64,000 bases of DNA from NCBI GenBank assembly GCA_964563755.1, contig CAZLYC010000001.1, positions 186,001 through 250,000 of the forward strand, written 5' to 3'. Numbering within the stretch: position 1 is the stretch's first letter; every line of letters begins with the position of its first letter. This DNA is from JABMQF01 sp964563755. GTDB lineage: Archaea > Nanobdellota > Nanobdellia > Woesearchaeales > UBA11576. A program made the translations under genes and the position numbers. Below, piece by piece: positions 49,918 through 59,751 of the stretch. A model generated the notes under the pieces. It ran no database searches. It worked only from the letters and a program-made list of their open reading frames with translations, and was not told the origin of the DNA.

Positions 49918-52900
49918 TTATATTTCTCTAATCTTCTGCTGCAAATAATCAATCTCTGTTCTGAGTTGTGAGAGTTCCTCTTGCTGTCTTGCCTGTTCCT
50001 CAACCAGTTTTATTCTCTTTACATTCTGCAGGTCTATATCTTTTTGCTGTGTTTTCAGCAGTTCAAGCACGTATATAGGTATCCTATATTTCAGATGAAT
50101 AGAATCAGGCCTGCTCTGATTGTCGTAAATGACGAGCTCTCTTAGACCAAGAGCATCCAGTTCTTCAGCGATATAACCAAAAGACTCTTTCGTATCACTT
50201 TCTGGTGAACCAGGTCTCTCTTCAACAAATCCTGTTCCATCATCATTAGTTATATTAAACAATTCAACACCAGTATCACCTTTCTCTTTGAATGCCTTTG
50301 GCTCAATATCAAGCAACCTTGAAAAGTCCCTGTCTAAACTAGTTATATTCTCCTTAAACCTTTCAGAGGATATCAGTGCTCCTCCAACAAGGTAATATCC
50401 TGTACTTCTCCATCTTACATCTTGTTGATTTCCGCTACCAGTAGTGCCAGGATTATAATAAAAACTCCCGTCCACCTCCAGATTGTACCTTGTATATAAG
50501 CAGCCGGTGCAGTCTGCAGGTAGAAATGATATCGATGCACTTCCTACAACCATCTCCTGGCAGGATACATCTAATGACCTATATGCTGTTGAGCTGGATT
50601 GACCCTCTATGGCAACTTGGTTGCTGTAAGCATACACTCCGTCTGCATTTGAGTAAGCACCATACGCATAATTGGAAGTATTGTACCTGCCATATACTGT
50701 ACTAGTTGTGGTGTATGGAGCATAACCATATATGTTACCGTCATTTACATTAACGCCTCTGCTGTATGTTCCATTCGCAACAATTCCATGATTATAATCG
50801 TCCCCTACAGCATAACCATACACACCATAATTAGTTCCTGAGGTTTCAGTCGCATCTCCGCGCACAGCATAACACGTACCGGCCGAATATTGAGGTAACC
50901 TCGTATTTGTATTTGACTGGTCAGCATATACTATGTATGTATTTGATGGGCTACTGCCTCCATCAGTCACAGCAAGTCTTGTTCCAGGCACACCATTAGT
51001 AACACCCATACCAACATAACCGCTACCATCAACTATCAGCCTGTCTGAATCAGCCTCCCCGACATATAAATTACCAAGCACTTCAATCACACCTCCCCCG
51101 GTGTATATCGCTTTTTCACAATACATCCTGATCCATGTAGAATCTTCCATGTTCCAGCCAGCGCAAGCATTCTCTATGTAGAAACCTGCAGAGCCTGAAA
51201 CATCCACCCGTCCATTGACATAGATGTCACCATTGACAGAAAGCGCATAGTCAGGGGTTGTGTTTCTTATGCCTATCTGGCCATCTATGGTCATAACTTC
51301 TGTGCCATACTGATAAATTGCCAGATTATCCTGATTTGCATCGTTATCGATACCTATCTCCAGCTCAGTATTCTCTCCTCCTCCGTCATTCTTGTATCGT
51401 ATATATGCCTCATCCCATCCTCCACCCCATGGATCAGTGCCGAAATGGATCTCAGAATCAGTTCCATCCCACAGATCAATGAAACCATCTGTATCTTCCA
51501 TGTCAAGCCACTTCGAAGAGTGTATAGAACCATCCCTCACGCTAAGAGCGATTTTTGCGTTAGTGTCAGGAGTGTCTGCATTTCCATTATTGGCCGGCGG
51601 AAGCGTATCGCTGAATATACTGACCCAGCCGTCAGCGACAAAAGAAAGTGTCCAGCCGCTGATGCCCATAGCATAAGTATTCGCATAAAGGCCGAGTTTC
51701 CATCCGCCTGAGGGAGTCGCGTAAGGAGGCGTTGATGTTATCGGAGCATCACCTGCAAGGTCTATGTAGCCATTCACATCTAGGTAGTTGCTAGGTGTGT
51801 TCGTCTGAATGCCCACTTTTCCTAGAATTGTGACATTTCCGTCTGAAGCTATTCCATTTCCGGAGTCTACAAATACTCCTCCTGGTCCGACAAAAAGACC
51901 ATTGCCTATATACATGTCATTACCGACCTGAGCATTATCTGAAACATCAAGAGTGCTTGACGCCAAACTTCCTATGTTGGCTGCGGAGGATTCGAGACCT
52001 GTAAGCTCTATTATCGACAGGCCGTCATCAGAATAGCTTGTTGCATATATGTATTTGCCCGAAACATAAATATCGTTTACCTCATCGAGTGTTGTTGCAG
52101 AACCTGCTCCCTCTGGCGATTCTGTGTCTTTTATCACTCCTGCCTGTCTTGGTCGAGTCACGTTGGAAACGTCTATTATCGTAATGCTGTCCGAAGTTGA
52201 GCATGCTAAATATGCATAATTACCTGACACCACTATGGATCTAGGCGACTGGATATTTGTTGTAGAATCATCACTCAAATTCCCAACTTCTACAGGGTTG
52301 GTAGGATTTGAGATGTTCACTATTGATATAGCATTATCACTTGTGGAAGCCACATACGCATACGAACCAGATACATAAACTCCGAATGGTCCATTGAGTC
52401 TTTTATTCAAGTCGTCTTGTATGTACCCGACTTCTACAGGGTTGGCAGGATTTGAAATGTTTATTATAGAAAGCCCAGCATCATTATATGCGGCAACATA
52501 AGCGAAATCCCCTGATACATACACTCCTCTTGCACCCTCAAGCGTGGTGGCAGTCCCGCCAAATTCCGAGTCATTGATGTGGCTCACTTCAAAGGGGCTG
52601 TTCGGGTTCGATACGTCTATTATGTAAAGGCCTCCGCTTGTGCCACCATATCCTCCAGTCACGTACGCATACTTACTGGAAACATAAACTGAAGAAAGCT
52701 GTAATGGGATGTAAAGCGAGCCAGCAATCCTGAGTGTCGAAGGGTTCGATATATCTATTATGGTAAGCCTGTTTGAAATCCAACTCGTTACATAAGCGAA
52801 TCTTCCTGCCACGTAAACATCTTGAGCACCATTCAGGTATGCATGCGTCAAATTTCCAACCATGCTCGGTCTTTTCGGATCGGATATATCTATCACTGAA

Positions 52901-53313
52901 AAACTGTCATCGAAGTAACCTGCAACATAAGCATATCTGCCCCTGACATAAAAGTAATTTGCCCCGTCAAGCAAAGCTTCAGTGCCGCCTTCAGGCGATG
53001 AAGTGTCCCTCAAATATGCTATTTCGGTCATGTTTATTCTTGACAGGTTGATTCCGCGGCTCCCATTCACATCTAAAGAACTCTTCGGTGCAAGCGTTCC
53101 TATTCCTGCGAAATCATTTGCTGTGTCTATATACAATGAATCACCTATCTTAAGGTTGTCTCCGCCGATGGTGTTTATGTAGTGTGTCTTTGCTGAGACA
53201 AACGATGCAAAAATAATGATTGATAACAAGAGAACAAATAACCTTGCAAAATTCAAAATATCTGAAACATCGCGCTTTGTTTTTCCAAGTCGATCTTTTT
53301 GTTGTCTTGTCAT
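49918..53313 (-). CDS. Secreted adhesin: seven-repeat LVIVD propeller, fibre shaft and S74 self-cleaving chaperone (paralog 3)
   Basis: About 1131 residues. A signal helix (ARLFVLLLSIIIFASFVSA) is followed by a tail-fibre-type head (IGTLAPKSSLDVNGSRG) and seven repeats of the LVIVD form (e.g. VYVSGDFAYVAAYNDAGLSI, INISNPANPVEVG), consistent with a closed seven-bladed propeller. A long beta-rich shaft then carries TPD, IDLWDGTDSEIHFG and GGGWDEAYIRY, followed by a peptidase S74 chaperone domain with the Ser-Lys pair in SSERFKENI (DNA about 50350-50376) and FGYIAEELDALGLREL, and a final coiled coil. In phage proteins this chaperone trimerises the fibre, then cuts itself off. A start nine codons earlier exists, but ATG 53313 fits the previous stop better. 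Confidence 0.85.
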   Translation of the reverse strand: MTRQQKDRLGKTKRDVSDILNFARLFVLLLSIIIFASFVSAKTHYINTIGGDNLKIGDSLYIDTANDFAGIGTLAPKSSLDVNGSRGINLSRINMTEIAYLRDTSSPEGGTEALLDGANYFYVRGRYAYVAGYFDDSFSVIDISDPKRPSMVGNLTHAYLNGAQDVYVAGRFAYVTSWISNRLTIIDISNPSTLRIAGSLYIPLQLSSVYVSSKYAYVTGGYGGTSGGLYIIDVSNPNSPFEVSHINDSEFGGTATTLEGARGVYVSGDFAYVAAYNDAGLSIINISNPANPVEVGYIQDDLNKRLNGPFGVYVSGSYAYVASTSDNAISIVNISNPTNPVEVGNLSDDSTTNIQSPRSIVVSGNYAYLACSTSDSITIIDVSNVTRPRQAGVIKDTESPEGAGSATTLDEVNDIYVSGKYIYATSYSDDGLSIIELTGLESSAANIGSLASSTLDVSDNAQVGNDMYIGNGLFVGPGGVFVDSGNGIASDGNVTILGKVGIQTNTPSNYLDVNGYIDLAGDAPITSTPPYATPSGGWKLGLYANTYAMGISGWTLSFVADGWVSIFSDTLPPANNGNADTPDTNAKIALSVRDGSIHSSKWLDMEDTDGFIDLWDGTDSEIHFGTDPWGGGWDEAYIRYKNDGGGENTELEIGIDNDANQDNLAIYQYGTEVMTIDGQIGIRNTTPDYALSVNGDIYVNGRVDVSGSAGFYIENACAGWNMEDSTWIRMYCEKAIYTGGGVIEVLGNLYVGEADSDRLIVDGSGYVGMGVTNGVPGTRLAVTDGGSSPSNTYIVYADQSNTNTRLPQYSAGTCYAVRGDATETSGTNYGVYGYAVGDDYNHGIVANGTYSRGVNVNDGNIYGYAPYTTTSTVYGRYNTSNYAYGAYSNADGVYAYSNQVAIEGQSSSTAYRSLDVSCQEMVVGSASISFLPADCTGCLYTRYNLEVDGSFYYNPGTTGSGNQQDVRWRSTGYYLVGGALISSERFKENITSLDRDFSRLLDIEPKAFKEKGDTGVELFNITNDDGTGFVEERPGSPESDTKESFGYIAEELDALGLRELVIYDNQSRPDSIHLKYRIPIYVLELLKTQQKDIDLQNVKRIKLVEEQARQQEELSQLRTEIDYLQQKIREI

Positions 53314-53323
53314 TTTAAACTCA

Positions 53324-56300
53324 TTATGGGAGAGCAGCAAGCCTCACCTTGATATCTTCTATTTCTTTTTCTAATTCAGACATTTCCTGTTCAGTAACAT
53401 TGACTAAATTATCAATAATTTTATCAAATGTTTTTAATTCATCAATTTCATTTTTTCCTGCAGCAATATCCTTATTCTGCTCTTTTAAAACCTCTACCTC
53501 GTAAATCGGGAGCTTGTCATATTTTACAGTGTACGGAAGACTTTCATTGTCATATTCAACAAGTTTTTCAAGTCCAATCAGATCAACACTTTCCGCTAAA
53601 TATCCCATATCCCATTCATGCCCTTCTTTGTAGTTAAAGGATATTGGTTCCATTATCAATACCTTAGAAAAGTCGTCTTCAAAAGGAACAATGTCTTTTT
53701 TGTACCTTGCTGATGAACTTGACCTATAGAGATATTGACCTGTTGTTGCGTAATAGACAGGATACCCGCTGGCGCAACTGTCAGTGTTAAGATATGAAAG
53801 ATAAAGATACCCGTCAACTTCCAATGAACCGCTTGCATACATATCTCCATTGTTAGTTATATCTCCAGAATCAGGTGCTCCGGAGTTAGTCACTCTTACA
53901 TGACCTCCATAGAAATATCCTGCCAAGCCAGCTCCTGCAGAGCTTGTATATATTCCATAAGTACTACCTAGAGCAACCATACCTGTTCCACCATTAACAT
54001 CGTCAGCTAAAAAGAGATAATTCGAACCCTGCTGGAAAATAGCTCCACTTCCATATATTGCTCCGCCAAGAACGGCCATCCTAATTGTACCATCACCCAG
54101 GTTGTATCCTATGAATCCTGCAGTGGATCCACTACCAAAAACACCATAATCTGTCGTGCCTCCTGTCGCATAACCATATATGCCGTATGCAGTTGTTTCT
54201 CCTGCAGCATAAGCATTTATGCCTCTATCATAGTACCCGTCATCATAGCCTGCATGCGCATAACATCCGGCACTGCCTTGAGAATAAAGCGTGTCATTCA
54301 CCGCTCCTGCTCCATTTATTGCGAGCAAAGCAGTTGGACTAGTAACACCACCAATTCCAGTTTTGCCATCGGATTTAACTATGAACCTGCTTCCGCTTGA
54401 ACCAACATAAAGCTCATTATCTGTGCGTAACTGTCTATCAGTCGTATCTCCTCTATGATAGACGTTCTGAACGCTTCCTGTCGTCTGTATCCAGTTAGGG
54501 TCAGTCATTATCCATCCGCCGTCATACGTGCTGAACCTGAGAGCATTAGCTCCTGCAATCCTGAGCCATCCGGGTGTAACGAAAACATTCTCGTTTACAT
54601 GGAGCGCATAGCCTGCCGTAGGAGACTCAGTGTGCATGCCTACAACGCCGCTCTGTATCGTCAGCCTGTCAGCGCCTGAATTGTAAAGAGCAATATCATC
54701 ATCTGCATCATTCGATGTACCTATCTGCAGCTCAGTAGTCTCTCCTCCTCCATAATTTTTGTAAACTATCCAAGCTTCATCATAACCACCGCCCCAGGGG
54801 TCAGTACCAAAATGAATAGTCGATCCAGTTCCATTCCAAAGATCAATGTATCCTGTAGGTCTCTCCCTATCGACAAGCTTCCTTGAGAAAATTTTACCGT
54901 CCATCTTGAAAGCAACATTCGAGTTTGAGTCAGGCACATTTGCATTAGCATTGTCTGCAGGAAGAGTGCTGGAATTGAAAATGCTCCACCAGTAGCCATA
55001 TAACGCAAGAGTATATTCTGCAACTCCTAATGCGTACCCGTTGCTCCAGAACCCTAACTTCCATCCAACATTTGTGCTTGCCATCGGAGGAGCGGAAGTT
55101 ATGCTATCGGAACCAGCAGCCTCAATGAAACCGTTCACATCAAGAGTGTTATTGTGAGTCTGCGTATTGACAGATATGCTGCCCCAAACAGTCATGTTTC
55201 CATCTGACGCTATGCCGTTTCCAGCATCAGCATACAATCCGCCAGGACCGACAAAAAGACCATTGCCGACATACATATCGTTACCTACTTGAGTATTATC
55301 TGAAACATCTAAATTATCCGTCGCAAGGTCACCTATGCTTGCTGCGTCTGTGCCTATTGATGGCATTGAAAGTACTAAAATCTTTGCGCCAGTGGTTAAT
55401 ATGTAAACATATTTTCCAGAAACCTCTAACTTGCTGTAACTATCAGTATCTGGGTGGATGTAACTTCCTATTAATCTAATATTGCTGACATTCGAGATGT
55501 CAAACAAATGAATATAACTTGTAAATACCTTGCTGGAAATCACTAACGCATATTTTCCATAAACAACAACTTTTTTTGGGTTCTCAAGCAATGCGTTTGA
55601 GTATGTGCCAACTAACTGCGGCGAAGAGGGATTAGATATGTTAAGTATCGATATGCTGAACTTGTTTGCGGCAGTAACATACGCATACGACCCAGATACA
55701 TATAAACTATTTGCGCCATCCAGATTGTTAGTATCAGTATAATTTCCAACATAAACAGGATTCAGCGGATTCGATACATCAATGATTGTAACAAAATCAT
55801 AATCGTATGAAGAAACATATGCATATCTTCCCTGTACTTTTATGTCTGAAGCACTCAAACTGTCATACTGCATCGAATTTGCCATCTTTGGATTTGAAGA
55901 ATTCGAGATATCAATTATATTCAAATAATCATATGTAGGAACATACGCGTATCTTCCAGACATATATAAACTTCCAGCGCTTGATCCGGAAATAAGCCTG
56001 CTATCATTCCGGTATTGACCGACAATACGTGGCGCAGAAGGATTAGAGATGTCAGTTATGACAAGCTTACCTTCACTGGCGGTAGAAAGAGAATATGCAT
56101 ACTTTCCATGCACCTCAAGTTTTTCAGGATACATCAGTCCAACATCGAACAGTCTTCCAACTATGTTCACAAAAGCAGGATTAGATATATCCAGGATGTA
56201 TAGATTAGTATAAACACCGACATAAAGGTACTTTCCTTGTATTGCTGTCCCTCTGTGCGCATTAATGTCTGGGAAATATTTTGAAGATACATGCGTCAGG

Positions 56301-56566
56301 TTGTAAGGAGTGACAATCATCCCCCTGCTGCCGTTGACGTGGAGGTCTGCTTTTGGCGCAGTGGTCTTTATGCCGACTCTGTTGTTCGTCTCATCTATGA
56401 ATATGTTGTCATTGCCTATGCTTATGTTGTTGCCGCTTATCGAGTTCAGGTAATCCGTGCCTGCGATGGCGAATGATGCAAGCAAGATAAGGATTGTCAA
56501 ACATAATATTAGCGCTTTCGCTCTTGAATCACTTTTTTCCTGTCCGTGATGCTTTTTTTTATTCAT
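53324..56566 (-). CDS. Secreted adhesin: seven-repeat LVIVD propeller, fibre shaft and S74 self-cleaving chaperone (paralog 2)
   Basis: 1080 residues, same plan as its two paralogs. Signal helix ALILCLTILILLASFAIAGT, head VGIKTTAPKADLHVNGSRGM, seven LVIVD repeats (e.g. SLYVSGSYAYVTAANKFSIS and ILNISNPSSPQLVG), shaft with YIDLWNGTGSTIHFGTDPW and GGYDEAWIVYKNYGGGETTE, then the S74 domain with SSARYKKDI (about residue 948) and DMGYLAESVDLIGLEKLVEY, and a C-terminal coiled coil (EQEMSELEKEIEDIKVRLAA). The Glu of the SSERxK string is Ala here, while Ser and Lys are kept. It starts two bases after the preceding stop. Confidence 0.85.
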   Translation of the reverse strand: MNKKKHHGQEKSDSRAKALILCLTILILLASFAIAGTDYLNSISGNNISIGNDNIFIDETNNRVGIKTTAPKADLHVNGSRGMIVTPYNLTHVSSKYFPDINAHRGTAIQGKYLYVGVYTNLYILDISNPAFVNIVGRLFDVGLMYPEKLEVHGKYAYSLSTASEGKLVITDISNPSAPRIVGQYRNDSRLISGSSAGSLYMSGRYAYVPTYDYLNIIDISNSSNPKMANSMQYDSLSASDIKVQGRYAYVSSYDYDFVTIIDVSNPLNPVYVGNYTDTNNLDGANSLYVSGSYAYVTAANKFSISILNISNPSSPQLVGTYSNALLENPKKVVVYGKYALVISSKVFTSYIHLFDISNVSNIRLIGSYIHPDTDSYSKLEVSGKYVYILTTGAKILVLSMPSIGTDAASIGDLATDNLDVSDNTQVGNDMYVGNGLFVGPGGLYADAGNGIASDGNMTVWGSISVNTQTHNNTLDVNGFIEAAGSDSITSAPPMASTNVGWKLGFWSNGYALGVAEYTLALYGYWWSIFNSSTLPADNANANVPDSNSNVAFKMDGKIFSRKLVDRERPTGYIDLWNGTGSTIHFGTDPWGGGYDEAWIVYKNYGGGETTELQIGTSNDADDDIALYNSGADRLTIQSGVVGMHTESPTAGYALHVNENVFVTPGWLRIAGANALRFSTYDGGWIMTDPNWIQTTGSVQNVYHRGDTTDRQLRTDNELYVGSSGSRFIVKSDGKTGIGGVTSPTALLAINGAGAVNDTLYSQGSAGCYAHAGYDDGYYDRGINAYAAGETTAYGIYGYATGGTTDYGVFGSGSTAGFIGYNLGDGTIRMAVLGGAIYGSGAIFQQGSNYLFLADDVNGGTGMVALGSTYGIYTSSAGAGLAGYFYGGHVRVTNSGAPDSGDITNNGDMYASGSLEVDGYLYLSYLNTDSCASGYPVYYATTGQYLYRSSSSARYKKDIVPFEDDFSKVLIMEPISFNYKEGHEWDMGYLAESVDLIGLEKLVEYDNESLPYTVKYDKLPIYEVEVLKEQNKDIAAGKNEIDELKTFDKIIDNLVNVTEQEMSELEKEIEDIKVRLAALP

Positions 56567-56568
56567 TT

Positions 56569-59500
56569 TTAATTTTTAAAAGCGAGTTTTGTCTCTATTT
56601 CTGCAAACTGTATCTTAAGCTCGACTAATTTTTCATTCATATAATCAATAGCTTCCTGACGCTCCCTAACCCCAGATTCAAGATCAATTATCTGTATGTT
56701 CATCTCATCCAGTTCTTTCTTGTTGATTTTAATCATCTCTACGATGTATATGGGTATATGCTCATAAGAAACATCCTCTGGGGAGTTGTTAAGGTATCTC
56801 ACAAGATTTTTTATTCCTAACGCATCAATTTCCTCTGCGATGTAACCGAAATCACTGATATTTGAATTAATTCTGGTGAACGCTTTAGGCTCAAGCTTCA
56901 GAATCTTTGAAAAATCATCTTCGAAAGGATGTATATCTTCTTTATATCTTTCAGATGAAGTAAATCTACAGAGTTTTGATACTCCATTCCAGTAAACTAG
57001 ATAATCTGCTGCGTTGATATATGTCTGAAGATTATCCAGATATACAGTACCATCAACTTCAAAATCATTGTAGACGTAAAGATCTCCGCTGAGAGTCATA
57101 TTATTCATAGTGCCCGCACTTCCAATTTTAACTGGATCTCCTGTAAAATATGCTCCATATGTATTTCCGCATGCGTCTACAGCGATACCTGAGTCAGTAT
57201 AACCTTTAGCACCCCATCCTGGCCCGCCAAGCGCACCCCAATCTCCTCCATCTGTACCATATGCTCCGTAATCCCCGCCGAGATACCCATATCTTGTAGC
57301 GCAATTGTTTGCATCGCAGCCATAGATGCCATAATCTCCATAACCATACACCCCATAGTCATTTGCACCCATGGACACTACACCTTGATTCTGTACTCCA
57401 GTACCACTTGTTGCGCTTCCATACGCTCCTATGTTAGAACTACCATCCCTATATGCAAGCAAAGCGTCATTGTCCTGAAGCCCCATAGCAGACACCATCG
57501 CTGCAGAGTTTCCGCTTTCACGTATGCTGAGCCGTGAAGCAGGAGTTGTAGTCAGTATACCTGTATATCCTCCTAAAGAAGTCGCTTTAACAATAAACTT
57601 GTCACCATTAGGACCTACCTGCAGCTCATGGTCCGTCATCAGAGTACCGCCGACCCTTACATTCTTACCACCATAAGAGTAAAGCCAGTAGCCATCAGGC
57701 GTGTACCATCCGCCCCCGTAGTTTTCCCAGTAAACCCCGCTTGGATAATTGACCCTGACCCAATTGTTCGCAAGCATGTTTCCTTGCACCTGAAGATTAT
57801 AGCTTCCTGGATTAGTATCATAAATGCCGACTCTACCGTTCCTTATCGTCATAACTTCAGCGCCCTGCTGGACAAATGAAATCTTGTCGTCAGCATCATT
57901 AGATATACCAATCTGCAATTCAGTGTCTTCACCAGAGCCATCCTGCAGATAAGTTATCCAGGCAGCATCACCACTCCCTCCCCAGGGGTCGTCTCCCATC
58001 AGTATGCTGGAGTCAGTCCCATCCCACAAATCAATAGTGCTATTATCATTCACGCCATCTTGATATATGCTTTTGTCATACCACTTTGAGGCACGCACTT
58101 CGCCGCTGTCTACACTCATGGCAGCCTCTGCATTCGAATCAGGAGTTGTACCGTCAGCATTATTCAAAGGTGGAGAATAGAACCAGTCAACCCACGTATT
58201 TGTCATAATTGCAAGAGTCCAAGAAGCTATTCCTATTGCGTATGTGTTCGAGTAAAGCCCTATTTTCCAGCCAACATCATAATCCACAGTTGGAGGAAGA
58301 GCAGTTATAGGATGCACATTAGCATTCGCTCCTACAAAACCATTGACAGTCAATGCATTTGTGGGTTCAGTGTTTATTCCTAGGTTACCATGAACTATCA
58401 GGTTGCCGTCAGTCGTCACACCTTTGCCTTCATCAACATAAACTCCGCCAGGACCAACATACATGCCGTTACCAACATAAAGATCATTTGATATCTCTAA
58501 ATTTCCGGAGACATCAAGATTGTTCGAAGCAACATCACCTATGCTCGCAGCAGCCAGTTCAACACCGCCATGCTCAAATACTGCAAATGTGTTTGAAGTA
58601 CCACTACCAACTAAGTAAAGGTATTTACCCACACCATATAGTCCATAAGCCTGGTCAATATACCCGCTGTTAGCATAAGTTCCGACAATGACCGGATTAG
58701 TGACATTAGATACATCTATTACTGCTATGCTGTCGCCGTCATAGCTCGACACATAAGCGAAACCTCCTGCGACATAGATGCCATTCGCACCGTTCAGGTT
58801 TGTAGAATCAGACAAAGTGCTGACCCTTTGCATATTAAACGGGTTAGAGATGTTAACTATAGTCAAGCTGTCATCATAATAATCAGCAACATACGCGTAC
58901 TTTCCTGAAACATAGACATCATAAGCACCATTGAGATTGTCACCATCACAGATGCTATTGACATAGTTGATATTTGAAGCATTGCTTATATTGATTATTG
59001 CAAGACAGTCGCTGGCATATGAAGCAATATAAGCGAAAGTTCCCTGCACATAAAGTCCAGATGCATCATTTATGTATGTGGCGCTCTGATAGCTCGATAC
59101 AAATGTAGGATTTGAAGAGTTAGATATATCAATGACTGTGAATCTGTCAGATGTCGCACCAGAAGTAACATACGCATATTTTCCAGATACATAGACGCTG
59201 TTTGCAGCATCAAGATAAGTGCCGCTAGTATAATAACCAGTGACCGATGGAGAGTATGGATTAGAGACATCAGCAATAGTCAGCATGTCATCAGCTGCAG
59301 CAGTTATGTAAGCATACTTTCCAGCAACAAATATGCCACTAGCAGCATCAAACCTGTCTGTGTTATATAGGCTGCTTACCAGCGTAGGACTGTATGGATT
59401 GGAAACATCCATTATCGTCAATCTATCACCGGTAAAAACAGCGACATAAGCATATTTGCCCTGTACATAGACATCATAAGGACCTGCCATATATGTCCCA

Positions 59501-59751
59501 CTAGTGTATCTGCCGACCAGGACGGGCGTGGATGAATCTACTTTTATGCTGCTACCGTTGATATCTAAATCAACACGAGGCACCTTAGTCTTGAAGCCCA
59601 CCCTATCATTAGTATCATCAACCCACATCAAATCATCACCGAAACTGAGGTTAGCGCCATCCTGATGCTTGATGTAATGAGTGCCTACAGCAAGAGCTAC
59701 ATCTACAAGAAGTACTATGATTATAATTGAAACAATCCACCTCATTTTCAT
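56569..59751 (-). CDS. Secreted adhesin: seven-repeat LVIVD propeller, fibre shaft and S74 self-cleaving chaperone (paralog 1)
   Basis: 1060 residues. Signal helix WIVSIIIIVLLVDVALAVGT, head VGFKTKVPRVDLDINGSS, seven LVIVD repeats (e.g. GIFVAGKYAYITAAADDMLT and IADVSNPYSPSVTG), shaft with STIDLWDGTDSSILMGDDPW and GGSGDAAWITYLQDGSGEDT, S74 domain with SSERYKEDI (about residue 930) and DFGYIAEEIDALGIKNLVRY, and a C-terminal coiled coil (LDEMNIQIIDLESGVRERQE). The start ATG overlaps the stop of the upstream fibre gene by one base (TAATG). Roles in host or partner attachment, or as cell-surface appendages, are plausible for an episymbiont but unproven. Confidence 0.85.
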   Translation of the reverse strand: MKMRWIVSIIIIVLLVDVALAVGTHYIKHQDGANLSFGDDLMWVDDTNDRVGFKTKVPRVDLDINGSSIKVDSSTPVLVGRYTSGTYMAGPYDVYVQGKYAYVAVFTGDRLTIMDVSNPYSPTLVSSLYNTDRFDAASGIFVAGKYAYITAAADDMLTIADVSNPYSPSVTGYYTSGTYLDAANSVYVSGKYAYVTSGATSDRFTVIDISNSSNPTFVSSYQSATYINDASGLYVQGTFAYIASYASDCLAIINISNASNINYVNSICDGDNLNGAYDVYVSGKYAYVADYYDDSLTIVNISNPFNMQRVSTLSDSTNLNGANGIYVAGGFAYVSSYDGDSIAVIDVSNVTNPVIVGTYANSGYIDQAYGLYGVGKYLYLVGSGTSNTFAVFEHGGVELAAASIGDVASNNLDVSGNLEISNDLYVGNGMYVGPGGVYVDEGKGVTTDGNLIVHGNLGINTEPTNALTVNGFVGANANVHPITALPPTVDYDVGWKIGLYSNTYAIGIASWTLAIMTNTWVDWFYSPPLNNADGTTPDSNAEAAMSVDSGEVRASKWYDKSIYQDGVNDNSTIDLWDGTDSSILMGDDPWGGSGDAAWITYLQDGSGEDTELQIGISNDADDKISFVQQGAEVMTIRNGRVGIYDTNPGSYNLQVQGNMLANNWVRVNYPSGVYWENYGGGWYTPDGYWLYSYGGKNVRVGGTLMTDHELQVGPNGDKFIVKATSLGGYTGILTTTPASRLSIRESGNSAAMVSAMGLQDNDALLAYRDGSSNIGAYGSATSGTGVQNQGVVSMGANDYGVYGYGDYGIYGCDANNCATRYGYLGGDYGAYGTDGGDWGALGGPGWGAKGYTDSGIAVDACGNTYGAYFTGDPVKIGSAGTMNNMTLSGDLYVYNDFEVDGTVYLDNLQTYINAADYLVYWNGVSKLCRFTSSERYKEDIHPFEDDFSKILKLEPKAFTRINSNISDFGYIAEEIDALGIKNLVRYLNNSPEDVSYEHIPIYIVEMIKINKKELDEMNIQIIDLESGVRERQEAIDYMNEKLVELKIQFAEIETKLAFKN

